Shown here: in pieces, positions 11,880 to 23,029 of the stretch
Layout of the letters: each line of letters begins with the position of its first letter
Position numbering within the stretch: position 1 is the stretch's first letter
Assembly: GCA_964006375.1 (NCBI GenBank)
Contig: OZ023267.1
Coordinates: forward strand, 38,597,753 to 38,661,752
Direction of reading: 5' to 3'
Source: Tillus elongatus
Taxonomy: Eukaryota; Arthropoda; Insecta; Coleoptera; Cleridae
Length of the DNA stretch: 64,000 bases
Notes under the pieces: model-generated
The model's input: the letters and a program-made list of their open reading frames with translations, nothing else
The model's database searches: none
What the model was told of the DNA's origin: nothing
Translations under genes and position numbers: made by a program

Positions 11880-12290
11880 GGGAGCGTCCGCTACTTCATC
11901 GTGGGGGTTTTTCTTTCCCTCCTGCATGCCTAAAACCACCCTGAATGCATAAACCACATGGGAAATATCTTTAGAACAATCACCAAGAATGTTACGGGAC
12001 GCAGGACCACTGCGGGGTAAACAGAGTTGAAAGGATGTATGGCTGCAAAATGTACAAAAGGCAGTTGTTTTTGTCGCATTTTCTGCTTATATTTCCTTTT
12101 GATCTTCCCTGCCCAGCACCTCTATTCAGTCGTGGTCCTGTAACTTTCTTGGGGGTTGTTTGCAAGACAATTTTCTGGTGGTTTGTGCCCTCTAGGGATG
12201 GGGGGAGGGGTCTCTAAGCATGTTTATGGAAAAAATGTATAAACCCCCCGGCAAGTAAACTGCAAATTTACCGAAGTTTCTTCTTTCAAC
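11880..12290 (+). repeat. Dispersed repeat D2 (second copy 26655-27090)
   Basis: Shared landmarks with 26655-27090 in the same order: CTCCTGCATGCCTAAAACCA, GAATGTTACGGGAC, GGCTGCAAAATG, GTAACTTTCTTGGGGG, AAGCATGTTT, GCAAATTTACCGAA. Internal segments ('aatgttacggga' versus 'gtaactttcttgg') are partly complementary, suggesting a hairpin-forming non-coding element. Its class is unknown. Confidence 0.65.
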
Positions 12291-12520
12291 CTGTTTTCAA
12301 GAGCTCTTTCATAAATATGCTGTGAGTCTTTTGAGGGTTACCGGTGAAACCAGTATATTGGTTTTTCTTGACCACAATTTATTATTTATTATTGAATTTT
12401 TATTAAAAAAAATTCACTAATAGAGAGGTATCGATAGTGAGACTATGCAAAAAATTTTTCAAATGAGCGCGAATTAGGACCCCTAGAACCCATATCCGGG
12501 GTCAGTTTCAATTTTTATAT

Positions 12521-12631
<111 letters not shown>

Positions 12632-13012
12632 TATCCAACCGATTTCGATCAAACTCGGTAAGTGCCTTTCTTTTATTAATGGCTTGGATGAGTTCGTTAG
12701 CCAGGAAAATCGGATAAGGTTTTCCGGAAAAATTTCTTTCGAAAAAAATTTTTTGTCCGAAAGTTACAAAGAAATTTTAATTAAATTTGGTGAATATGTT
12801 ACCTTGGAAAAGGCCTTACCACAAAACAAAATTCAGTTTTCTAAGTTTATAGAGAAATGAGTTTTTCAGATTTTGAGTTTTCTCTCGAAAAAAAATTTTT
12901 CTCCGAAAATTACAAGGCTATTTTAATGAAATTTGGCGGATATGTTGCCTTGAGTAAGGCCTTACTACATACGAAAATTCAACTTTCTAAGTTTATCGAA
13001 AATTGAGTTATA

Positions 13013-13037
13013 GGGTAAACTACCCAGTGATTGGCCT
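13013..13037 (+). repeat. pogo terminal inverted repeat, left
   Basis: 25 bp identical to the reverse complement of 16641-16665. The inner part contains AGTGATTGGCC, the same 11-mer repeated in the subterminal regions. Confidence 0.92.
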
Positions 13038-13214
13038 CCTATTTTCGAAATTAGATTCCGCTGCTCCTTATATTCAACTAAGGGCAGTAATTGCGATGAC
13101 GCCGTGTTTTTTTGATAGGTTGTAGATCAACCTCTTCGAGAAGTACGATAGATTGACTCATCTGTTAATGAATTTCGCAAAATTAATTAATTAGTTTTCT
13201 AGATATTGAGAGCT

Positions 13215-13269
13215 AGTCATTGGCCGAGCTGACTCAGTCATTGGCCCTCAGATGCTTCAGTTATTGGCC
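13215..13269 (+). promoter_or_regulatory. Subterminal 11-mer cluster, pogo left end
   Basis: Three copies of AGTNATTGGCC at 13215-13225, 13236-13246 and 13259-13269, spaced about 21-23 bp apart (two helical turns). They match the 11-mer inside the TIR and are likely binding sites for the transposase HTH domain. The reverse complement, GGCCAAT, is also a CCAAT-box. Confidence 0.7.
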
Positions 13270-13461
13270 ACTGCATGTAAACGAGCGGGAATAACTAAAT
13301 AACTAATGAAGCCAGTTCTTCAAATTCAAAATAAACTTTATTAAGCACAAATACCAAAAGAAAAACTGAAACTCTATCACATTTCATATTATACAAAAAT
13401 TAACACAAAATGTATGAGTAACAAAACGCATTTCTCTTCCTTTGATTCCAATCTATCAGGC

Positions 13462-16011
13462 TTATTCTTTCCATGCATATTTTTGATTCCTCAAACAAGT
13501 TTGACAGGTAAATATACTGGAGGTCGATTTGTGTAAGTTGAGTCGTTGGATGCATGAGGCATGGTAAACACGTCTGCATGAATAACATTTCACTCCACAG
13601 TTTTGAGAACTAAAATTTTTGGTACAGCAGTAACATAACCCTTGATATAATGTCTGTTTTGTGAAACTCAATTTAACTTCTGAATTTGTCTCCGTGAAGA
13701 GCCATTTCTTGACTTTTTCGATACCTTTTTTCTCTCGTTCCAGCTCTTCTTCGTGTGTTTCCTCCTCAAATTGTTCAAAATTCTCCTTTGGTGAGCTTCT
13801 TCTAATGTCAGCTGTTGACAGAATATTCTCTTTCGCATAATCATTTTTTCTGTAGTTTGTAATGCTATTCTCATTTTTTTCTTCCCAGGATGCGGAATGC
13901 TCAGTTGCGATGATCCTAGTCTGATCTTCTGACTTGCTGTTTCTATCAACGACATTTGCTCCAACGTTTTGAATATCAATTACCTCACAGCTCGTTAAAT
14001 TTAGGTCACAATTTCTCAAAATCTGTTTCGTACCAACATTATCTTCGTTTGTTTCCGTTTCTTTCGAACAGCTATTAGAAATTTTGGTGTTCTTGCCATT
14101 CTTGCTTGCACGTCTAGTGACCCCAGTCGTTCTTTTATCAATCTGTTTTTGGAGTCTTTGCTTCTTTCTCTCTTCTTTTTCAATGAGTTTCTGTCTTTTT
14201 GCATCGTCTGCTTCTGATTTCTGCTTGCGCCATTGCGTTGAAGTAATTGCGAATGGTATTTTTTCACTCTGTCTTTTTCCCTTCCTGGTAGGTGTTTTCG
14301 CATACCACAATGTTTTGTCCAGAGGAATTGAACTATCTGGAATGTTTGCGTTTAACTTCACCCCTGTTTCAGGATAATTTCCCAAACATCCCTCACATTC
14401 TGTCAATAACTTGGCTTGCGTTTCATTTTGACTTATTATATCTTCTGCAGAATCAACATGATTTTGAGTTTCATCTGTCACAAACAGAATAGGAATATCA
14501 GTTATATCAATTGAAAAGCAGTTGTTTTCTTCGTTAGTCGTAATTTCTCCCAGCTCTTCTATGATAACGCTTTTTGCTAACGGTTGATTTGAGTGAGAAT
14601 GTTCAACTCCTTGATAAAATTCCTCTCCTAATGGCGCAAAATTTCTCCATAGCTCATAAAGGAGAGCCTTCTCACTTGAATCATTCTCACACTTCTGCTT
14701 ACGCGAGGAAAATTCATCCAATAATTCACATCCAACAATATTTGCAAAATCTTTGTAGCTCAAATATGTACCATCCATATTCCTATTTGTTGATTTAGAT
14801 GGTTTGTTCTGACCTCCGAGACATTTTGAAGAATCGATCGCGTCTGGATTCCAAGGATAAAGTCCAGAAGCACGGAATCCATTCTTGATTGTGTCACTCT
14901 TAGCACAACGTTGTACTACAAGTTCGAGAACGGGAGCGAAATGTTCCTTAGTCAGCGTCTCTAACGGATGATTTCTTCTCCACTCAATTATGGCTTTTTT
15001 CCAGCCATTTTTTATTGGCTTGAACGCCGCGACATCCGCGGGTTGCATGATTCGAGTAGCGTTGGGATACAAGCAAATTAATATAATTTGAAGTTTTACA
15101 CATAGGGAACTAAGTTTATATGAGAGATGAGTACTGTGACCGTCTAAGAAGAGAATTACAGGGAAAATCGTATCGATATTCTTCAGATGAGGATGTAGAA
15201 TATTCTCTATATAGTCACACATGACGTCAATTTTCATCCAACCAGTGTCTGAAAGGCCAATCCCCCATCCTGAGGGCACAGACATTGCAATATTTGAGGG
15301 GAGCCTTTTATAAGGATACACGATCATAGGCGGTGTCACTTGGCCAGAGGCTGTGAAAGTGAACATTACTGTTAACGTGGCCTTAGAAGAAGCATGCTCC
15401 ACCTCATACACATTACGTGTCCCTTTTGGAGCAAGCACTTTACTACTTTTAGGGCACACGTTGAAACATGTTTCATCAGCGTTCATTATTCTATTCGGAT
15501 CGCTCAGAATTTCCTTGTATCCTTTTGATGTCAAGTAGGTATCTATTTCTTTGAACCATTTCTTTATATCTGCATCTGATACGTTTGCGCTTGCTGCTGT
15601 CACAGCTTCACCTGTACGCTCCGAAATTCTTGGGTTCCTTCTGAGAAAAGCCCTATACCATGTCTCACCTGGACGATTATTGACGAAGGGATTCTCTCTC
15701 GGATTTTGGTCCAGAAACTCTTTTACTGATTCTTGGACATCTTCTTTGCGGCGAGGAAATCCACGCTTGTGGTTCTCAAAGATCCAGGTTACCAATGTTT
15801 GCTCTTCATCACTAGAGAGAACTGGGTTGGGGCCAAACCCAGGTTTCACATAACTTTGATTTTTCCTGAACTGCAAAGTAGCCCTCGGAATTTTGTAACG
15901 TCTTGATACTTCTCTTATAGGTATTCCATTCTTAATATCATCAAGAGCTTTTTGTAAGTTATTCTCTGTATATTTCTTGTGATATTTCTCTCCTAGAATA
16001 ATTTTTGGCAT
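13462..16011 (-). CDS. pogo/Tigger-type transposase with C-terminal PHD finger
   Basis: 849 aa, uninterrupted. Residues about 12-48 (YTENNLQKALDDIKNGI followed by PIREVSRRYKIPRATLQFR) form a pipsqueak-type helix-turn-helix for binding DNA ends. Residues about 60-135 look like the second, CENP-B-type DNA-binding domain. The DDE_1 catalytic core has D179 in NADETCF, D290 in LFLDGHSTH and D326 in IMQPADVAAF, with 35 residues between the second and third acidic residues. A lysine/arginine-rich linker (about 585-650) may act in nuclear import. Residues 792-849 carry a C4HC3 pattern (CYCC, CYSC, H of VYHASC, CQTC), a PHD-type zinc finger that could bind chromatin. The start MPKIILG at 16011 is the first Met and directly precedes the HTH. 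It lies wholly inside the TIR-bounded element. No intron is needed. Confidence 0.93.
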   Translation of the reverse strand: MPKIILGEKYHKKYTENNLQKALDDIKNGIPIREVSRRYKIPRATLQFRKNQSYVKPGFGPNPVLSSDEEQTLVTWIFENHKRGFPRRKEDVQESVKEFLDQNPRENPFVNNRPGETWYRAFLRRNPRISERTGEAVTAASANVSDADIKKWFKEIDTYLTSKGYKEILSDPNRIMNADETCFNVCPKSSKVLAPKGTRNVYEVEHASSKATLTVMFTFTASGQVTPPMIVYPYKRLPSNIAMSVPSGWGIGLSDTGWMKIDVMCDYIENILHPHLKNIDTIFPVILFLDGHSTHLSYKLSSLCVKLQIILICLYPNATRIMQPADVAAFKPIKNGWKKAIIEWRRNHPLETLTKEHFAPVLELVVQRCAKSDTIKNGFRASGLYPWNPDAIDSSKCLGGQNKPSKSTNRNMDGTYLSYKDFANIVGCELLDEFSSRKQKCENDSSEKALLYELWRNFAPLGEEFYQGVEHSHSNQPLAKSVIIEELGEITTNEENNCFSIDITDIPILFVTDETQNHVDSAEDIISQNETQAKLLTECEGCLGNYPETGVKLNANIPDSSIPLDKTLWYAKTPTRKGKRQSEKIPFAITSTQWRKQKSEADDAKRQKLIEKEERKKQRLQKQIDKRTTGVTRRASKNGKNTKISNSCSKETETNEDNVGTKQILRNCDLNLTSCEVIDIQNVGANVVDRNSKSEDQTRIIATEHSASWEEKNENSITNYRKNDYAKENILSTADIRRSSPKENFEQFEEETHEEELEREKKGIEKVKKWLFTETNSEVKLSFTKQTLYQGLCYCCTKNFSSQNCGVKCYSCRRVYHASCIQRLNLHKSTSSIFTCQTCLRNQKYAWKE

Positions 16012-16042
16012 CGTTTTGACCTGAAATAAGTAATGTTTCTTC

Positions 16043-16264
16043 AGTGATTGGCCTTTTATGAAATCTAGTTATTGGCCCCCGGCCAGCAACTAGATACGCG
16101 GCAATTATTAGCCAGATTCGTCGATAAGTGGCTTCTTATGTTATACCTATTTGGATGGAAAACGAACCAAACAATGAATTTCCTACATTACTTGAACAAT
16201 TCAGTGATTGGCCGTGTGGCCAATCACTAAATGAAACGTTCAACATAATGTTTAGTGATTGGCC
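16043..16264 (+). promoter_or_regulatory. Subterminal 11-mer cluster, pogo right end (5' of transposase)
   Basis: Copies of AGTNATTGGCC at 16043-16053, 16067-16077, 16203-16213, 16254-16264, and inverted at 16218-16228. The pair at 16203-16228 makes a perfect 11-bp hairpin with a 4-base GTGT loop. Further inverted copies are at 16613-16623 and inside the TIR at 16642-16652. The cluster begins 32 bp upstream of the transposase ATG, so it may serve both transposase binding and promoter function (CCAAT boxes). Confidence 0.7.
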
Positions 16265-16640
16265 CCCACTTTTATGGAAAATTTGAGGTTATATCATTAC
16301 AGTTCGACAGAATATCATCAAAAATGTTCATTAGAGAAGCACTGAATTAATCATATTTATAGGTATAGTATGTCTACAGCTAGATAAATAACTTACGAGT
16401 AGGAGCACTCTCTTGTCGGATCACACAATATATTCTCGATGAATACAGCCTGGTCGGTTCACCACTTTATAACCTTCACATGTGTTAAACTGGCGGGAGG
16501 ACGAGTGACGCGTTTGTTGCCGAATATCAAGTAGTGTTGTCAGATTGTGCACATCTCCACAAATACAATAATAAAGTGAATGAAATCTTACTAATGCATC
16601 TTTTGGTTCAACGGCCAATAACTGACTGCTAATTTAGAAA

Positions 16641-16665
16641 AGGCCAATCACTGGGTAGTTTACCC
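16641..16665 (-). repeat. pogo terminal inverted repeat, right
   Basis: Perfect 25-bp reverse complement of 13013-13037, ending in CCC followed by TATA. Confidence 0.92.
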
Positions 16666-16722
16666 TATAAGTTTCAAGCATTTAATAAAAATTCACTACC
16701 ATAACGCACTTGCTGCGTCCCG

Positions 16723-17574
16723 AACTTTTAATGTTTTATTTGTTCAGCTTTTATTAATTATAAAATGAACACAGTTTAAATGTAAAATATTTTTCTGACT
16801 TGAGTCGGGACCTATTACGTAAAAACTAGAAGAATTTGGTTTTTATGTATAAGGTCAATTTTTCTAACTGGAAGAACAATTACAAAAATTCTCACCGTAA
16901 TGGACTTACTGCGTTCGGAATTTATACATGGTTTTTAAGATTTGAAGTGGACTTGAGCTCCAAGTATATGTAAATGTCTTCGTGACGTGTTTGAGTCTTC
17001 TGCTTCTATACTTTTCTGGAGGCATTGTAATCTCTTTAAGAATTCAACGAATGTCCAGGCACAAAGAGGGTGGAATAATAGAAATACAGCATGTAAAAAA
17101 GCGCTTTATCCCAACTAATACAATAAATGATCCTACAATGCCCTTCCAGACAATGTTTTGTAGAGGGCAACAACAGAAGGAGCTAGAGATAGAAAATACG
17201 TGTAAAATGAAGAAAGACAGAGATACAAGGACTCTCTTATTACCATACAGAATTCGTAACAAAGCTCTTTTAGCTGTTCATTCAGCTACCGAGTGCACAA
17301 TCAGGACTGAATCTAATAATATAAATGTATTTAGAAGGCTGTTCCTTTTATTTTATTAGGATAAGTAATCTGAGGGATTGAGCAAATAAGGCATTGTAAT
17401 TCGATGATGAAACTCTGACCTACATTATATCCCCCTGTCTAAAAGTTTCACACTGCATAATTACAAATCTTTGTGTTATTGCTATATTAACAGAATATGA
17501 TTCGCATTTGTTGCTTCTGTATTATTGACAAATACCAGATCTAACTTCAAACTGACTCAAATAATAATGATCCG
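16723..17574. other. No gene recognised; one unassigned frame
   Basis: A degenerate family terminus lies near 16880-16920 (ACCGTAATGGACTTACTGCG). A 125-aa frame at 16982-17359 (+) begins hydrophobic (CLSLLLLYFSGGIVISL) and then is basic, with no recognisable domain. It could be incidental and I do not call it a gene. Confidence 0.4.
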
Positions 17575-17760
17575 ATTTTGATCAAATTTGGCACATACCT
17601 TCCTTTTGCAAGTGGATTGGACAAATTCGTTAGTCAGGAAAATCGGTCCAGATTTTTATAGAAAATTATGTGTTTTCTTTCGAAAAAAAATTATATCTCC
17701 GGAAATAACAAAGTGAGGACAACCAAATTTAGTAGGCTGGTTTCTGTCATAAAGTGCATC
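17575..17760 (+). repeat. (TA)n-family body fragment
   Basis: ATTTGGCACATACCTTCC and TTCGTTAGTCAGGAAAATCG correspond to the block flanking the TA tract in other copies (for example 22415-22560). No TA tract here. Confidence 0.6.
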
Positions 17761-18059
17761 CTGTGTCTCACAATTCGGATCTCTATCTTAAAAGACAAAA
17801 AAGTTAGAGGTACATAAATTTTTAATTAATTAAGTCTGATTCAACAAAGTTAAAACGTCAAAATTGATTGAGTACGAATGGGAGTGAAAAATACTGCAAG
17901 AAAGGCCTAACAAGCTCCTAGATATATGTCCAAGTCGTTATTTTTCTTGATTTCGTTATAATATGAGCAAAAAATCCATTCTAAATCGAAATGGTTTTGT
18001 GTAAATTTTAAAACATTGAACCAATGTATTACGGGATATACTGCTAGTAGACACATGTA

Positions 18060-18145
18060 GAGCATAGCTCAGTGGCCTAAGTCCCTGTAAATCGGATAAT
18101 TAAATTCAATTGACTCCTGCATGACGAGTTCGAATCCTAGTTAGT
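18060..18145 (+). other. tRNA-like sequence (SINE head or tRNA pseudogene)
   Basis: TAGCTCAGTGGCCTAAG is a good A box (18065-18081) and GAGTTCGAATCC a good B box (about 18127-18138). The T-stem and acceptor stems do not pair, and the boxes are about 60 bp apart, so it is not a functional tRNA. A tRNA-derived SINE remnant is the simplest reading, but I find no second copy or duplication. Confidence 0.45.
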
Positions 18146-18377
18146 GACTTTACTTTTTTCTATATTTTTTTTAGTCTCTCATTACACTTTACCGTTATCT
18201 AATCAGATTGTTGTTATTCGGATGATTTTTTAGCGTGTTTTTGTACAAAAAATTATTATACAAAGAAGAGATGAAAGTTTCAAGACTTAATTCAATTTGA
18301 TTAGCATATCTGGTTGCTTGTTCTTGCCCTAACTTAGTGAAACCGTTCCATATTTAATACAGTCGTGGACTTTTCCA

Positions 18378-18960
<583 letters not shown>

Positions 18961-19293
18961 GAGGAGACGACGGCTTTTGAATTCTAAAAATATTTCTTCA
19001 AATGAGCGCAAACTAGGCCCCCTAGAATCCATATCCGGGTTTGCTTTCTGTTTACATATATACAGTGTGACGGATTTCTACGGTAAAGCTCAATATAATT
19101 GTTATTATGCAAGATACGAGAAAAAATTGTATACGTTACTTGTAGGGTGTCTTGAGCTGCATTTTATAAAATTATTTTGACAACCACAGGCTGGCCCATA
19201 AGTCGTTGGTGATACCTACATTTTTTTAAAAATTCCTTATTGCATTTTTGCATTTTTCATCGAAATATGATATGTGTTTGTAAAAAAAAAAAT

Positions 19294-19594
19294 GGAGACG
19301 CAGTGCGTTTTAATAGCGAATTTTCATTCAACGCTTCAAAATTAAATAACGCAATTTGCTATTAACCTAAGGTTCGTCAGCTAGGAAACGAGATTTCTCG
19401 GAAATGTTTTAAGTTTATTTTCGAATTTTTTTTTTACATTTTCAAACAAGTTATGTTGGTAAAATATGGTACATTTTTCCTACTATATGGGTTATATCGG
19501 TGACCAAATTGATTCCTGCTTGCATTAAAAAGAGACATGTTTTCTATTAAAAACATTTAAAAAAATTCACTTCCATAACGCACTTGCTGCGTCC
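19294..19594 (+). mobile_element. Short MITE-like unit bounded by the family's inverted ends
   Basis: About 301 bp. The left end GGAGACGCAGTGCGTTTTAA and the right end CCATAACGCACTTGCTGCG followed by TCC are inverted copies of each other and of the ends at 36283-36594 and 49706-50019. No coding capacity. A non-autonomous DNA-transposon-like or Helentron-related unit. Confidence 0.7.
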
Positions 19595-19694
19595 AGACTT
19601 TTTTTATTAACTATGCTTATTTATTATATATTGTATTCTGATAATATGTACTATTTTTAATGTCCTGTAAAAGAAAATTGCTTCTGTTGTGCAT

Positions 19695-19695
<1 letters not shown>

Positions 19696-19786
<91 letters not shown>

Positions 19787-19791
19787 ATAGA

Positions 19792-19873
<82 letters not shown>
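19696..19873. repeat. (AAAT)n microsatellite, about 44 units
   Basis: About 178 bp of AAAT repeats with a single AAATAG interruption near 19787. Long frames of repeated YLFI residues across it are artefacts of the repeat. Confidence 0.97.
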
Positions 19874-19874
<1 letters not shown>

Positions 19875-19999
19875 CAGCACCCGTGCAGACTCCTGGAATT
19901 GGACAGGCCGCAATTCGTGACTGCGGTTTTGAACAAATGTATCACGCCCTGTATAGGATAGCTAGCCCCCAGGGACTGCTACCTATTTGGAAATTTAAA

Positions 20000-20170
20000 A
20001 AAGGTCCTTCGCTGGCGTCATTTCAGTGACGACGAAGATGTGAAAAGTGCACTTTGGGCACATTTAGGGGATAAACCGAAAGAATACTTTTTAGGGCTTT
20101 CGAATTCTTTCTAAAACGATGTAATGTATTGCATTTATGTATTGGGCAACTATATTTAATTGTAAGTCTA
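20000..20170 (+). pseudogene. mariner-type transposase C-terminal remnant
   Basis: One frame reads RWRHFSDDEDVKSALWAHLG then DKPKEYFLGLSNSF, a stop, and NDVMYCIYVLGNYI. This resembles the C-terminal end of mariner transposases (F.SDE.V..A...WL...P..FF..GI..L..RW..C....GDY). Very short, with a stop. No TIRs seen. Confidence 0.45.
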
Positions 20171-20864
20171 TACCGTTTCTTTCATAATGAGGCCATGAAA
20201 TTTTGGCGCCTACCTCGTTTACCGAAAACTACAATTTATGTATATCAACACTCCTTAATCGAGATGGTCTAACTTTTAAGAATTTATTATAAAGATTATA
20301 AATACAAAAAAAAAGTTGAATACACCTTTAGCACACCACTGTCAATAAATAAAACAGTATTAATTTCACATCTGTATTGATGTGGTACAAACCAGTGGTT
20401 ATCGTCCTTGTGAAAGTATAACACATTTATGTGAGTTAATTAATTGCTGTCATCTAACGAGGACAGAGTTTTTGTTTATTTACTGTGACAAGACAATCGA
20501 TACAGAGGTGTGCCAGTTCAACGAACATTCGGTATTATTAAATGTAAGGCTTTTTTGAGCAGGTTCATTATTAGGTAATACGAACACCTTATAAGAAATT
20601 AAACAATCTTCCAACGCAACAAAGATAAATATCTTCTATTGGAAAGTTCTTAATGAGTTTTTGTCCAATTTGGGTTTCCTTATACACACGAGTTCGTTCA
20701 TTGTGTCTGGTTGTGGAATATGTCTAAAGCTCCTTTGATTTATTTAGATGTTTGATAATATCGAAATACCTTTTTGAGACCGCTGAACAAAATAATAAAA
20801 TTTTTATAGCAATAATTAACGATTTTTTAAGATTTTTTTACATAATTTCGATGTGCTTATTAAT
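20171..20864. other. No gene recognised
   Basis: AT-rich sequence without recognisable domain, repeat or RNA gene. Confidence 0.5.
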
Positions 20865-21325
20865 CTTTTTATGATGCAGTTCCTAAATGGCAAAACCTAT
20901 GTGCTTCTAAGACATCATTAACTTGATTGTTGTGCCAAAAGATTGAATAGTTGAAGATTATTGTCTTCTGAAATCTGTCTGGCAGAACGGCATTCCAAAG
21001 CTTAAATGCTCTAGGAAAAAACGAGGATTCGTAACAAACCGTCCGACAATTGGTTAATTTGACACTAAAAGCGTAAGTTATTACACTAAAACGGTTTTGC
21101 CGATTAAATGTCCCAAGGGAATAACGAAGCAATTTCTAAGGTGCAATGTCGACAGTAATATCGTTAGACAAGGAGGAGATCTCCAACCGTTTTCTCGTGG
21201 TCGACAGAAGTGAGATTGACTTTGATAGATACAATAACGTGAACACTTTGTTTCTTAAGAGAATTTAGGAGTGACATGGTTATCTTTGGGGAAGCATTCC
21301 AGGCATGTGAACAATATTCCAACTG
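20865..21325 (-). pseudogene. LINE C-terminal fragment (Jockey/CR1-like)
   Basis: On the minus strand, from about 21320: LEYCSHAWNASPKITMSLLN then SLKKQ. After frameshifts comes NRFSVITYAFSVKLTNCRTV then CYESSFFPRAFKLWNAVLP (21132-20869). Both phrases align by eye with the LINE A C-terminal region (LEYCSHIWG...LDSIQKRA; CYARSFVPRTSKLWNSLP) but differ enough to be another family. The RT core is absent. Confidence 0.75.
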
Positions 21326-21379
21326 TTACGTATCTGTAACGTAGAGTGACAGAGTTACTGGGACGAGGAGACAAAGGGT

Positions 21380-21800
21380 AGGACCACTTATCGGTACATA
21401 GAGAACGTATGTGTGGGCCCTAAGGGCTGGAGTCACAGGGCGGTGAGCTTGTTGACTGGTCACGGGCCTTTCATGGGCTACTTTAGTAGGCTTTAACTAA
21501 GGCCCGGTACGGGAGAATGTGCCTGTGCAGACGGCGAGCAGAAGACAGCAAGACATGTGCTGTAAGACTGCCAGATGGAACATCGAGGACGTCAAGCGAA
21601 AACTTTGCGAGAAAACAGAACAGTATTGAAGTTTCCTACCGTTTAAGATAACTAAGTCTATCATGAACGAGTAAATCAGGAATTTCTATGAGTGGGTCGT
21701 GAAAAAGGAGCTGGATGAGGAAACGCTGAGAAAGAGAGGACGACGAATAGAGAAATATATGCCAGCTCGGAAAACCGAGAGTTGAGTGAACGTTCGTATG
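21380..21800 (+). pseudogene. R1/I-like LINE 3' end with CxC...H...C motif
   Basis: Plus strand from about 21450: LLTGHGPFMGYFSRL, stop, LRPGTGECACADGEQKTARH, VL, stop, DCQMEHRGRQAKTLRE. TGHG....YL.R and C.C......TA.HVL..C are the region after RNase H in R1/I-type LINEs (compare 5980-5790). Two in-frame stops. A degraded tail follows to about 21800. Confidence 0.65.
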
Positions 21801-22051
21801 AATGTCTTGAGAGTTCTATGGGTCGAAGGTCTTAAATTCTCTGCTAATTTTTAAGAGTGTGGAGGTTGTTGTTGTTCTTTGAGGGTGACCTTGACCTGAC
21901 AGTGCAGGAGGATACCATGGCTGAAAGTCTTTTGACGGGAGGACAGGGGTTCACCCTCAAGATCGCAAACTGTTGGGTACCTGTGCTTTATACAGCGTCA
22001 AAAGCGGCTGTGTTGAAGACAGGCGGTTAACCCGAAATGGAAAGCCAAGCT

Positions 22052-22700
<649 letters not shown>

Positions 22701-23029
22701 TTTTGGGCCCTGCAGGTCACTCTGCCTAAAGCAGAGAAAATGTGTTTTTTGAGGCATTAAACATAAACAGATTTACAGAGCCCCAGTTGAGAATCTTAGA
22801 TATGTCATCATTTCGTAAATTGCTTACTTTGGCTCTGATTGATAAAAAAAGAAAATTGCTAAAACTTAAAAAAATTAATTTTTTTTTCGAGAAGTATCAA
22901 AGAAATTCAACGAAAATTAATTAAAATATCTAACATGAAATTTTGCTTACAAAATACAAATATTATATAATCTAATCTATTACCGGAAAAAAAAACTGAA
23001 ATAGAAAGAAAAAAAACTAATAATTTTCC
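22701..23029. other. No gene recognised
   Basis: AT-rich sequence with poly-A runs. A 60-aa frame at 22742 has no recognisable domain. Confidence 0.4.

Larger units (their letters stand above)
13013..16665 (-). mobile_element. Complete pogo-type DNA transposon
   Basis: A 3,653-bp element. Its ends are perfect 25-bp inverted repeats (13013-13037 and 16641-16665) starting GGGTAAACTACCCAGTGATT. Both ends abut TATA (13009-13012 and 16666-16669), consistent with insertion at TA; the exact TIR/TSD border within TATA cannot be fixed by eye. One TA on each side is the duplicated target, because related uninterrupted copies of the host repeat carry a single short TA/T there. It contains one 849-aa transposase gene on the minus strand, about 450 bp on its 3' side and 650 bp on its 5' side. 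Both non-coding ends carry repeated AGTNATTGGCC motifs. The intact frame and perfect TIRs suggest recent activity. Confidence 0.92.

Noticed and set aside
14084..15853. Plus-strand frames of 60-100 aa inside the pogo transposase
   Set aside because: Shadows of the 849-aa minus-strand gene; no domain and no independent signals.
13009..16669. A 4-bp TATA duplication for pogo
   Set aside because: Both flanks read TATA, but comparison with uninterrupted repeat copies and the known TA preference of pogo elements fits a 2-bp TA duplication with the other TA as TIR or pre-existing sequence.
16982..17359. 125-aa frame with a hydrophobic start
   Set aside because: No recognisable domain, start context or homologue, and it lies among repeats. 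Reported only as an unassigned frame.
19607..19945. Frames of repeated YLFI residues
   Set aside because: Direct translation of the (AAAT)n microsatellite.
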